Below are positions 1 through 5,408 of a DNA stretch of 5,507 bases, one piece after another (within the stretch, counting starts at the first letter, position 1; the number at the start of each line of letters is the position of its first letter). Made by a program: the position numbers and the translations under genes. Source of the stretch: Candidatus Nanopelagicales bacterium (lineage in GTDB: Bacteria > Actinomycetota > Actinomycetes > S36-B12 > UBA10799); assembly GCA_030699055.1 (NCBI GenBank), contig JAUYKX010000338.1, forward strand, positions 1-5,507, written 5' to 3'. Below the pieces are notes generated by a model. The model did not search any database, was not told the DNA's origin, and saw only the letters and a list, made by a program, of their open reading frames with translations.

Positions 1-539
1 TCGTCCGGCCACACCCGACGGGCGGTCGGATCGAATCCGAAGGTCGCTATGCGCTCACCCCGGTCGAACGGGTAGGCGCAGACCACAGTCCAGTCGCCGT
101 CGGCACGACGCCACGCGTCCCAACGAACGGTTGACGCTTCGATTCCTCCCGGGGTCAGCCGTTCGACCACTGCCTTGCCCAAAGAAACTGTCCGGTCTTC
201 GAATCTGATCGTTGATTCCCGGGCCTGGTCTGCGATGAACGCGCGCTCGGCCAGTACCGCGGTGGCAAAGCGCGCGATGGACTCCTCGCCGACTCCGGCG
301 GCGGCGGCAATGGCGTTGACGGACATTCCCGCCCGGATCCGCTCCTGGATCTCTCTGGGGGTTGGGTTGGTTGGCATCGGGCCAAGGTCGGTTGGTTGAC
401 CCCGCAGGCGCTCGCCTTCCCGACGCAAAGCACTGGCCAGGCGGTCGTCAATACGCAGGAGGTACTCGCCAGCGTTTTGGGCCACCAGCAATAGGTGGCG
501 GCCGTCGGACGACAATCCGACGAACGTCAGTTCGCGCAT
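1..539 (-). CDS. sepH: SepH (DUF3071) septation protein, N-terminal part
   Basis: Partial gene. The frame is open from the ATG at 539-537 to the left edge (179 full codons), so the C-terminal part is missing. The start MRELTFVGLSSDGRHLLL matches the usual SepH opening (MRELxVVGxxxDGxxL). Residues about 61-99 (PREIQERIRAG ... GVGEESIARF) form the helix-turn-helix-like core, followed by the typical VLAERAFIADQAR. A ribosome binding site GAGGAG lies 8 nt upstream (548-553 on the plus strand). SepH is known in Streptomyces and mycobacteria as a cytosolic regulator that binds FtsZ and promotes Z-ring assembly; the N-terminal helix-turn-helix domain contacts FtsZ and the poorly conserved C-terminus is lost here. 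It is divergently arranged to hemH. Family assignment is firm; function is by homology. Confidence 0.9.
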   Translation of the reverse strand, partial: MRELTFVGLSSDGRHLLLVAQNAGEYLLRIDDRLASALRREGERLRGQPTDLGPMPTNPTPREIQERIRAGMSVNAIAAAAGVGEESIARFATAVLAERAFIADQARESTIRFEDRTVSLGKAVVERLTPGGIEASTVRWDAWRRADGDWTVVCAYPFDRGERIATFGFDPTARRVWPD

Positions 540-570
540 TCGCGGTGCTCCTCGGTTGCGGGTGGTTGGC

Positions 571-620
571 CAGGTATGACCTGCCGACCGGCTGGCAGGT
601 GGATCAGGCTGCCGACAGGT
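571..620. repeat. Cluster of CAGGT/ACCTG inverted repeats between sepH and hemH
   Basis: The divergent intergenic region holds four copies of CAGGT or its complement: 571-575, 579-583 (ACCTG), 596-600 and 616-620. The first two form the palindrome CAGGT-ATG-ACCTG. ACCTGCC (579-585) and GGCAGGT (594-600) are perfect 7-bp arms around an 8-nt loop. This could be an operator for the divergent promoters or an RNA hairpin in the sepH leader. No known regulator is assigned. Confidence 0.45.
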
Positions 621-671
621 TACCGGTCGAGCTGGTCGCGAGCCTGGCGCGCTGGGCCGAGCGAACACACT

Positions 672-677
672 TAATCT
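672..677 (+). promoter_or_regulatory. Possible -10 element (TAATCT) for hemH
   Basis: TAATCT fits the actinobacterial TANNNT -10 pattern and is AT-rich within a GC-rich intergenic region. It would place the transcript start near 684, just upstream of either candidate hemH start. No convincing -35 hexamer is seen at the right distance, so this rests on the -10 alone. Confidence 0.25.
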
Positions 678-752
678 CTTGTTGGCGACGGGTGGACAGT
701 GAAAACTCATCCCGGGTGGGCGATCACCGGATTGGACCCGCAGAATGATCGG

Positions 753-1838
753 ATGTCCAGCAGCAAGTGCGACACCGCACCCGAACCCCTCGACGCGGTA
801 CTGGTCATGTCCTTCGGGGGCCCCGAGCAGCCAGCTGAAGTGATGCCGTTTCTGCGCCGGGTGACGGGTGGGCGGGTTCCAGACGCCCGGTTGTCGCTAG
901 TGGCGGATCATTATCTGCATTTTGATGGCCGCTCGCCGATCAACGAACAGAACCGGCGACTCTGTGAACATCTGGCCGCGGCTTTGGCGGAGAGGGGCTT
1001 TGAATGTCCCCTGGCGCTGGGTAATCGCTTCTGGCATCCGCTGACGGCTGAGGCTGTCGAGCAGCTTGTCGGGCAGGGAGCCCGGGACATCGCGGTTGTC
1101 GCCACCAGTGGATTCGCCTCCTGGCCCGGCTGTCGGGCCTACCAGGAGGACTACGAAGAAGTTGCCGACCGGATTCCGGTCGGCAAGCGTCCGCGATTCC
1201 GCAAGGTCCGGCTTTGGTACAACCATCCGGTTTTTTTGGACTGCTGGGGAGATCGGGTGGTCGAAGCGATTGGTGCCCCGGCGGACATTGGCCCAGCCTC
1301 GAGCGAGACCCCGTTTTTGGTGTTCACCACTCATTCTTTGCCGTGGCAGATGGCGCAGGACAGCGGTGTCGCTGGGACTGCGTATGTGGCCCAGCATCGA
1401 TTTGTCGCTGATCGGGTGGCTAGGCGGGCTGCGGGTGTTCTTGGTCGATCATTTGATTGGGAGCTGTCGTTTCAGTCGCAGTCGGGTGGGGGGTCCGGGC
1501 AGCCCTGGCTGACCCCGACGATCGATGACACTTTGCGTGATCTGGCGGCTCGTGGGGTGGGCCGGGTAGTTGTGGCACCCATTGGATTTGTCACGGATCA
1601 CATGGAAGTCATGTGGGACCTCGGAGTTGAGGCTCGTCAAATGGCGACTGACCTCGGGCTCGAATTCACCCTGGCCCGCACGATCGGGGATGACCCCCGT
1701 TTCGTCTCGATGCTGGCGGAGCTGGTGTTGGAGCGATCGGGTGGTGCCATGTCGTCCGATCGCCCTGCCGAGGGACCGGACGGGCCTTGGCCCGACGAAT
1801 GCCCAACGGGCTGTTGCCAATCCGGGAAGTCGACGTGA
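753..1838 (+). CDS. hemH: Ferrochelatase (coproporphyrin type, CpfC/HemH)
   Basis: Cytosolic enzyme that inserts Fe(II) into the porphyrin; in actinobacteria the substrate is coproporphyrin III and the product goes on to heme b via HemQ. Counted from ATG 753 (361 residues), the family landmarks are SFGGPE (20-25), HYLHFDGRSPINEQN (53-67), the metal-binding histidine in FTTHSLP (His194) and the acidic partner in PIGFVTDHMEVMWDLG (Glu285). Cys127 (in WPGCRAY) and the C-terminal CPTGCC (Cys350, 354, 355) are the cysteines expected to hold the [2Fe-2S] cluster found in actinobacterial ferrochelatases. The start is uncertain: GTG at 699 is in frame, adds 18 residues that do not look conserved, and neither start has a strong ribosome binding site. 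The stop codon overlaps the start of the next gene, implying an operon. Confidence 0.95.
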   Translation: MSSSKCDTAPEPLDAVLVMSFGGPEQPAEVMPFLRRVTGGRVPDARLSLVADHYLHFDGRSPINEQNRRLCEHLAAALAERGFECPLALGNRFWHPLTAEAVEQLVGQGARDIAVVATSGFASWPGCRAYQEDYEEVADRIPVGKRPRFRKVRLWYNHPVFLDCWGDRVVEAIGAPADIGPASSETPFLVFTTHSLPWQMAQDSGVAGTAYVAQHRFVADRVARRAAGVLGRSFDWELSFQSQSGGGSGQPWLTPTIDDTLRDLAARGVGRVVVAPIGFVTDHMEVMWDLGVEARQMATDLGLEFTLARTIGDDPRFVSMLAELVLERSGGAMSSDRPAEGPDGPWPDECPTGCCQSGKST

Positions 1839-2311
1839 GTGCCCGCCAACGGCTGGTGGCCGGCTTGCTCGATCGGGCCCGAACCGTGGCCCATTCGGCA
1901 GCCACGATGTTGGTCGATGACCGGCCCACGGAATTGGCGGTTGAGTCCAAGACGGTGGTCACCGACATAGTCACGGATATGGATCGTCGGAGTGAAGTGA
2001 TGATTGTTGACCGGCTGTTGGAAGGCCGATCCGGTGACGGAGTTCTTGGAGAAGAAGGCGATGATCATGCGGGTGAATCCGGTGTGCGATGGGTGATCGA
2101 TCCGATCGACGGGACTGTCAACTACTTGTATCGCCTCCCGATCTGGGCGGTGTGCATTGGTGCTGAGATCGACGGTGAACCGGCGGTGGGGGTGGTTGCC
2201 GTTCCCGAACTCGGCTGCACCTATTTCGGCGCTGTTGGGATGGGCGCCTGGGTCTCGGGCGCTAAGCCTGAATCCGTGGATGTGATCTTGAGTTTTGCGG
2301 CGGGGGAATGA
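1835..2311 (+). pseudogene. suhB: Inositol monophosphatase (SuhB type), 3'-truncated at the IS
   Basis: The likely start is GTG 1835, which overlaps the hemH stop (GTGA) and has GGGAAG upstream; an ATG at 1787 is also in frame but lies inside hemH. Residues 39-51 (KTVVTDIVTDMDR), GEEG (72-75, first metal Glu73) and DPIDGTVNYLY (89-99, Asp89 and Asp92) are the N-terminal signature of the Mg-dependent inositol monophosphatase family. The frame stops at 158 residues, whereas members are about 260-280 long. The last third, with the WD metal ligand and substrate-binding residues, is absent, so the product should be inactive. The final ~10 residues may already be read from insertion-sequence DNA. 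The missing 3' half is not present on the other side of the IS. In the intact state the enzyme would hydrolyse inositol-1-phosphate or related sugar phosphates. Confidence 0.85.
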
Positions 2312-2315
2312 TGAA

Positions 2316-2381
2316 AGTGCCCTCTTTGCAGGAAGAATCGGGTTTCTTGACGGCCTGATTCACACGCAAAAGAAAGGCACT
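2316..2381 (+). repeat. Inverted repeat (hairpin) ahead of the transposase start
   Basis: AGTGCC-CTCTTTGC (2316-2329) is nearly complementary to GCAAAAGAAAGGCACT (2366-2381), with AGTGCC/GGCACT perfect and the A/T-rich part shifted by two bases. The right arm covers the ribosome binding site GAAAGG (2372-2377) of the transposase. The loop contains a smaller stem, AAGAA (2333-2337) with TTCTT (2344-2348). Transcripts entering from hemH-suhB would carry the whole hairpin; a transcript starting inside it would not. Confidence 0.5.
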
Positions 2382-2385
2382 CTCG

Positions 2386-3786
2386 GTGCGACTATCTCAT
2401 GTCTGGTCTTCGGCGGTGGCGTTGTTCGATGACGAGAATCTGGTGTCGTGCGCGGGGCTGGTCCCGGTGATGGGGCTGGCCGAGCAGGCTGGCTTGTCGG
2501 AGTTGATCGAGGCGAAGGTGTCGATCAAGGTGTCGCGGGTGAAATCGGCGGGCGCGAACCCGGCCGCGAAGATCACCTCGATCGTGGCAGGGCTGGCAGC
2601 TGGGGCTGACTGTATCGACGATTTGCAGGTGACCCGCTCCGGCGGGATGTCACGGTTGTTCGCCCAGGTGTATGCCCCGGCGACGTTGGGCCAGTTCCTG
2701 CGGGAGTTCACTTACGGTCACGCCCGGCAATTGGAGTCGGTGATGCGCGCGCACCTGGCCGGGTTGATAGCGCGGACCGGGTGCCTGCCCGGGATTGGTA
2801 CCCGCTGCTACATCGACATTGATTCCTTGCTGCGCCCGGTTTACGGACACGCGAAGCAGGGAGCCAGTTTCGGGCACACCAAGATTTCCGGGAAGCAGGT
2901 TCTGCGCCGCGGGCTCTCACCGCTGGCGACAGCGATCAGCACAGACACCGCCGCGCCGATGATTGCCGGGATGCGGCTGCGCGGCGGCAATGCTGGTTCC
3001 GGGCGCGGTGCCGGTTCTATGGTCACCGAAGCGATCACCACGGCTCGCGCTGCCGGGGCCAGCGCCGAGATCTTGATCCGGGGTGATTCCGCTTATGGCA
3101 GCCACGCCGTGATCAGCGCTGCGGTCAGAGGCGGTGCCATGTTTTCCGTTGTCCTCACGAAGAACCCAGCGGTCCAGCGCGCGATCGACAGCATCGGTGA
3201 GCACGAATGGGTCCCAGTTAACTACCCCGGCGCTGTAGTCGACCCCGACACCAAAGAACTGATCTCCGATGCCGAGGTTGCGGAGGTCACCTACACCGCA
3301 TTCGCCTCCACCAAGCACCCCGTCACCGCCAGGCTGGTCGTGCGACGGGTTAAAGACCAGAACCAGCTCGCTGAACTGTTTCCTGTGTGGCGGTATCACC
3401 CGTTTTTCACCAACACAGGCGAAACCACCGTCGAGGCAGACATCACCCACCGCCGTCACGCGATTATTGAGACCACTTTTGCTGACCTCATCAACGGCCC
3501 TTTGGCCCATTTGCCGTCGGGACGATTCGGCGCGAACTGCGCGTGGGCGATCTGCGCTGCCATCACCCACAACCTGCTGCGCGCCGCCGCGACCCTGGCC
3601 GGAGGAAGGCTCACCACCGCGCGGGGAGCAACCCTGCGAACCCGGATCATCAACGTCCCCGCCCGACTGGCCAGACCGCAACGCAAACCGGTACTGCACC
3701 TGCCAAGCCACTGGCCATGGACCCAACCATGCAACCAGCTCTGGACCAACGTCACCAACGGGCCAGCTCCACCGATAGCCGCCTAG
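2386..3786 (+). CDS. IS1380-family DDE transposase
   Basis: 466 residues, full length for the family and without interruption. It catalyses cut-and-paste transposition of the surrounding IS. The GTG start is supported by the IS1380-like opening (RLSHVWSSAVALFDDENLVS-AGLVP) and by AAAGAAAGG 8 nt upstream. The RNase H-like catalytic core shows Asp144/Asp146 in CYIDIDSL, Asp234 in ILIRGDSAYGS and Glu362 in HAIIETTFADL, followed by the highly conserved NGPLAHLPSGRFGANCAWA and HNLLRAA. The C-terminal end (PARLARPQRKPVLHLPSHWPW) is also complete, so the enzyme may be active. The last ~10 residues (GPAPPIAA) are not conserved. Confidence 0.93.
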   Translation: MRLSHVWSSAVALFDDENLVSCAGLVPVMGLAEQAGLSELIEAKVSIKVSRVKSAGANPAAKITSIVAGLAAGADCIDDLQVTRSGGMSRLFAQVYAPATLGQFLREFTYGHARQLESVMRAHLAGLIARTGCLPGIGTRCYIDIDSLLRPVYGHAKQGASFGHTKISGKQVLRRGLSPLATAISTDTAAPMIAGMRLRGGNAGSGRGAGSMVTEAITTARAAGASAEILIRGDSAYGSHAVISAAVRGGAMFSVVLTKNPAVQRAIDSIGEHEWVPVNYPGAVVDPDTKELISDAEVAEVTYTAFASTKHPVTARLVVRRVKDQNQLAELFPVWRYHPFFTNTGETTVEADITHRRHAIIETTFADLINGPLAHLPSGRFGANCAWAICAAITHNLLRAAATLAGGRLTTARGATLRTRIINVPARLARPQRKPVLHLPSHWPWTQPCNQLWTNVTNGPAPPIAA

Positions 3787-3837
3787 TCCCACCCGTCCAC
3801 CGCCGACGAGGCCAAACCGGAACCCCGAAGTGGAAAA

Positions 3838-3857
3838 GCTGGCCCCAGCCAGCGATA
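3838..3857 (-). terminator. Small terminator-like hairpin on the minus strand inside the IS 3' region
   Basis: GCTGGC (3838-3843) and GCCAGC (3848-3853) form a perfect 6-bp stem with a CCCA loop. Read on the minus strand, the stem is followed by TTTT, like a weak Rho-independent terminator. It would stop transcription entering the IS from the right, antisense to the transposase gene. The stem is short and the U-run is only four bases. Confidence 0.3.
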
Positions 3858-3935
3858 CAACCACGCACCAAACCAACCAAGATCACAAAACGGTTAGCCA
3901 AGATCAAATCAAAAGCAGTCCACGGAATCAGGCTA

Positions 3936-4145
3936 AGAATTGACGCCCTTTGGCGGACCTGGGAAGCAGCTCGCTTGGATTCAGTCGCGGGGATCTCGAC
4001 GTGGATGCTGCATCATCTCGACCCGCACATGACACAACTGACGAGCGCCAATGGGCCGTTCTGCGCATGCACGCAAGACGATCACACCACGCCAACTCAG
4101 CGGCTAGAGCCGTTCAACGAAACCTTGAAATCCGCGACCGCCTAG
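3936..4145 (+). pseudogene. DUF4913-family protein, C-terminal remnant (5' end lost at the IS)
   Basis: The frame directly after the IS right end reads RIDALWRTWEAARLD, then STWMLHHLDPHM, ANGPFCAC and a TPTQRLEP tail, 69 residues to a TAG at 4143-4145. This matches the C-terminal pattern I know for DUF4913 proteins (ALWRAWE-LR-D, G-SVW-RDHADPHM, L-DGPF-GC, H...PLP). DUF4913 proteins have no established biochemical function and are found mainly on actinobacterial plasmids and integrative conjugative elements. No start codon with a ribosome binding site lies in this fragment; the same frame is open leftward into the IS only by chance. The N-terminal part is missing, so I treat it as a broken gene. 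Assignment is from memory of the family pattern. Confidence 0.6.
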
Positions 4146-4162
4146 CAGACCGCGGGGTGCAG

Positions 4163-4263
4163 CGGTGTCGACGTCGCCGCACAGCTAGTGGGCGACACCG
4201 GACTCGGGTACAGCGCCGACGAAATCGGCGGGGGCGGATCGCCCACCCCGGTGTTGACACTGG
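4163..4263. repeat. Nested inverted repeats capable of a cloverleaf-like fold
   Basis: CGGTGTCG (4163-4170) and CGACACCG (4193-4200) are perfect 8-bp inverted copies. ACACCGG (4195-4201) also pairs perfectly with CCGGTGT (4248-4254), and this 7-bp stem would enclose two hairpins: CGCCGA/TCGGCG (4214-4219 with 4225-4230, loop CGAAA) and GGGCG/CGCCC (4232-4236 with 4240-4244, loop GAT). A third near-copy is the 16-bp imperfect palindrome CCGGTGTTGACACTGG (4248-4263). The first two stems compete with each other. This could be an operator array, an origin or transfer site, an attachment site or a structured RNA. The same stretch has a protein-like plus-strand frame after the DUF4913 stop (GVDVAAQLVGDTGLGYSADEI, ending at TAG 4281) but no convincing start. 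Confidence 0.45.
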
Positions 4264-4286
4264 CCGCCACCCAAGATCGGTAGTGT
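4254..4286 (+). promoter_or_regulatory. Promoter-like TTGACA ... TAGTGT overlapping a palindrome
   Basis: TTGACA (4254-4259) is a consensus -35 hexamer and lies inside the palindrome CCGGTGTTGACACTGG. TAGTGT (4281-4286) fits a -10, but the 21-bp spacing is longer than the usual 16-19. A start about 4293 would make the GTG at 4297 almost leaderless. A repressor bound to the palindrome would block the -35 region. Tentative. Confidence 0.3.
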
Positions 4287-4296
4287 GAAGCCAGGA

Positions 4297-4461
4297 GTGA
4301 CCGCAGAGGCGCCGATGGCCAGGTTGAACCTAAACGACGAGCGCATCCATGCCGGGATACCCAAGTTGAAGGCCAAGCGAAGCCGGAGGTTCGCGCTGGA
4401 AGGTCTTCGAGCTCTACTTGACGTTGGAAAGCCACGCGATAGCAACGCCAGCGGCTACTAG
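4297..4461 (+). CDS. Possible small basic protein (54 aa), unidentified
   Basis: Small open frame from GTG 4297 (or ATG 4315, with AGAGG about 8 nt upstream; 48 residues) to TAG 4459-4461. The product MARLNLNDERIHAGIPKLKA followed by KRSRRFALEGLRALLDVGKP has a short strand, a basic stretch and an amphipathic helix, loosely like a ribbon-helix-helix DNA-binding protein or antitoxin. It sits just after the palindrome and promoter-like sequence. Against it: the last 16 codons overlap the end of the minus-strand zinc-ribbon gene, and I recognise no close family. It may be chance or a gene remnant. Confidence 0.25.
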   Translation: MTAEAPMARLNLNDERIHAGIPKLKAKRSRRFALEGLRALLDVGKPRDSNASGY

Positions 4462-4830
4462 AACCATCCACAGAAGTATGTTGATCCAGGCGATCCAGTC
4501 CGCCGCGATTGTCAAGCTCTTGCCAACTTGCCCACCTCCGCTTTCTTCAATCTCAACCTCCGCACGGTTAACGACGAATAGGGCGACGATCGCAGGCACA
4601 ACGGGGCAGATGAACCATGAAAGCAGTGCGAGGACGAACGCGATGATGGCGTTTTGATTGGTGTGTGGCGCGTACGGTCTTAGTGCAGCCGGAATGTTGG
4701 TTGGGTTGCCGCAGGCGCTACAGAAAGCAGCGTCACCGACAACGACCTGTGCTCCGCAATGTGAACAGTACTTCTGGTTCCTTCTTCTAGGGTTCTGCAA
4801 TGCGTCTGAGTCCAGGTTCTCGTTTGACAC
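4414..4830 (-). CDS. Zinc-ribbon membrane protein with DUF4190-like module
   Basis: 138 residues from GTG 4830; an ATG at 4863 and weaker starts further out (GTG 4902, TTG 4929) are in frame, and none has a good ribosome binding site, so the N-terminus is uncertain. Residues 22-40 form a zinc ribbon, CSHCG and CSACG with four cysteines (22, 25, 37, 40). A linker follows, then a membrane hairpin about 60-88 (NAIIAFVLALLSWFICPVVP...), the loop VEIEESGGGQVGKSLTIAA and another membrane segment about 112-134. The membrane pair with its ESGG-G-G-SL-IA loop is the DUF4190 pattern. The ribbon is expected in the cytoplasm. Function is unknown. It lies 116 bp downstream of another zinc-ribbon membrane gene on the same strand and probably shares its transcript. 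Confidence 0.72.
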   Translation of the reverse strand: MSNENLDSDALQNPRRRNQKYCSHCGAQVVVGDAAFCSACGNPTNIPAALRPYAPHTNQNAIIAFVLALLSWFICPVVPAIVALFVVNRAEVEIEESGGGQVGKSLTIAADWIAWINILLWMVLVAAGVAIAWLSNVK

Positions 4831-4946
4831 GCGCGCAACATAACACTCCGCTGATCGCATTTCGCGACCGTCCCAGCGAAGGCGGCGGTGTCGGTGCGGC
4901 ACGTGATTGTCCAATCCACGAATGCCCAAACGGAGGGAGTGGATCT

Positions 4947-5408
4947 TTACCTGTGGTTCGTATTCCGACTGTTAATTCGGACCGCCAACCAGACGGCCCC
5001 GGCGACCATTCCGCAGGCGCCGGTGACCGTGATGATCACGAAGATCGGGTAAACGTTCAGGTCGAGATTGACTGCCTCAGCAGGATCCATGCCGTTTTCA
5101 ACGAGTTTTGCGGTGAATACCGCATTGAAGCTGCCTCTGGTCGTCAGCACTCCTACGAGCAGGAGGACGCCGAAGATGATGAGGACTGCGGCGGGTCCCT
5201 TGAGCCTTGTCCGCCGCTGCGTCCTTGACACAGGAACGGATGGCGCAGCCTCGCTAGAGCTCAGGTTGCCGCCGCAGGTAGTGCAGAATGCCGCCCCTGC
5301 CGTGGCGGGAGATCCGCAACTAGCGCAGTGAGCACCCGCCGCGGGTGATGCTGAGGGCATCTGGGGATGATAGCTGAACCCGGCCGTCCACGGATTCGCG
5401 TCAGTCAC
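4947..5408 (-). CDS. Zinc-ribbon membrane protein, unknown function
   Basis: 153 residues. I chose GTG 5408 because it overlaps the TGA of the upstream gene (GTGA), a usual coupling signal; an ATG at 5441 is in frame but would overlap that gene by 37 bp. An N-terminal zinc ribbon has CASCG and CTTCG (Cys28, 31, 42, 45). A Ser/Pro linker ends in the positive stretch RTQRRTRLK just before membrane segment 1 (about 71-88), predicting a cytoplasmic ribbon. The loop FNAVFTAKLVENGMDPAEAV follows, then membrane segment 2 (about 119-143) and a short basic tail. No DUF name is recognised for the membrane part. The DNA coding for membrane segment 1 is an exact 52-bp copy of the end of the upstream gene. 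Confidence 0.75.
   Translation of the reverse strand: MTDANPWTAGFSYHPQMPSASPAAGAHCASCGSPATAGAAFCTTCGGNLSSSEAAPSVPVSRTQRRTRLKGPAAVLIIFGVLLLVGVLTTRGSFNAVFTAKLVENGMDPAEAVNLDLNVYPIFVIITVTGACGMVAGAVWLAVRINSRNTNHR
5148..5199. repeat. 52-bp perfect direct repeat, copy 1
   Basis: Identical to 5456-5507 (offset 308 bp). On the minus strand it encodes GPAAVLIIFGVLLLVGV, the first membrane segment of the complete zinc-ribbon gene. The match ends abruptly at 5147/5455, with unrelated sequence beyond. Confidence 0.95.

Larger units (their letters stand above)
2312..3932 (+). mobile_element. IS1380-family insertion sequence
   Basis: The element contains one long transposase gene of the IS1380 family, about the right size for this family (about 1.6-1.7 kb). 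The right end is probably near 3932, where GGAATCAGG meets non-IS coding sequence. The 9-mer GCCTGATTC at 2353-2361 and its complement GAATCAGGC at 3925-3933 are the only terminal inverted repeats I can find. If they are the true tips, the IS is about 2354-3932. However, that leaves only 32 bp before the transposase start, and a hairpin arm at 2316-2329 pairs with 2366-2381, which suggests the left edge lies further out, somewhere in about 2300-2354. No 4-bp target duplication (usual for the family) is visible: ACGG precedes 2354 and CTAA follows 3932. Confidence 0.8.

Noticed and set aside
155..451. Minus-strand open frame of 98 codons overlapping sepH in another frame
   Set aside because: Pro/Ser/Arg-rich product without domains; the neighbouring frame on the same strand encodes SepH.
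362..748. Plus-strand open frame of 128 codons across the sepH start
   Set aside because: It is antisense to sepH, whose frame gives a recognisable family protein; its own product is Arg/Gly-rich with no family pattern.
1231..1237. Run of seven T in hemH, a possible slippage or frameshift site
   Set aside because: The ferrochelatase frame and family motifs continue normally on both sides, so there is no sign of a frameshift in this sequence.
2917..3876. Long minus-strand open frame (319 codons) opposite the transposase
   Set aside because: It lies entirely antisense to a transposase with intact catalytic motifs; the Gly/Arg/Val-rich product is typical of a high-GC shadow frame.
3543..3935. 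N-terminal extension of the DUF4913 frame through the IS 3' end
   Set aside because: The frame is open by chance across the transposase 3' end; its product there is a Pro/Thr/Lys-rich shadow and only the part after 3936 resembles DUF4913.
4146..4283. Readthrough of the DUF4913 stop into a second protein-like frame (44 codons)
   Set aside because: DUF4913 proteins normally end about where the TAG lies; there is no start with a ribosome binding site and the stretch is better explained by its inverted repeats.
4142..4471. Minus-strand open frame of 109 codons
   Set aside because: It overlaps the inverted repeats and the end of the zinc-ribbon gene; Ser/Pro/Arg-rich composition with no recognisable motif.
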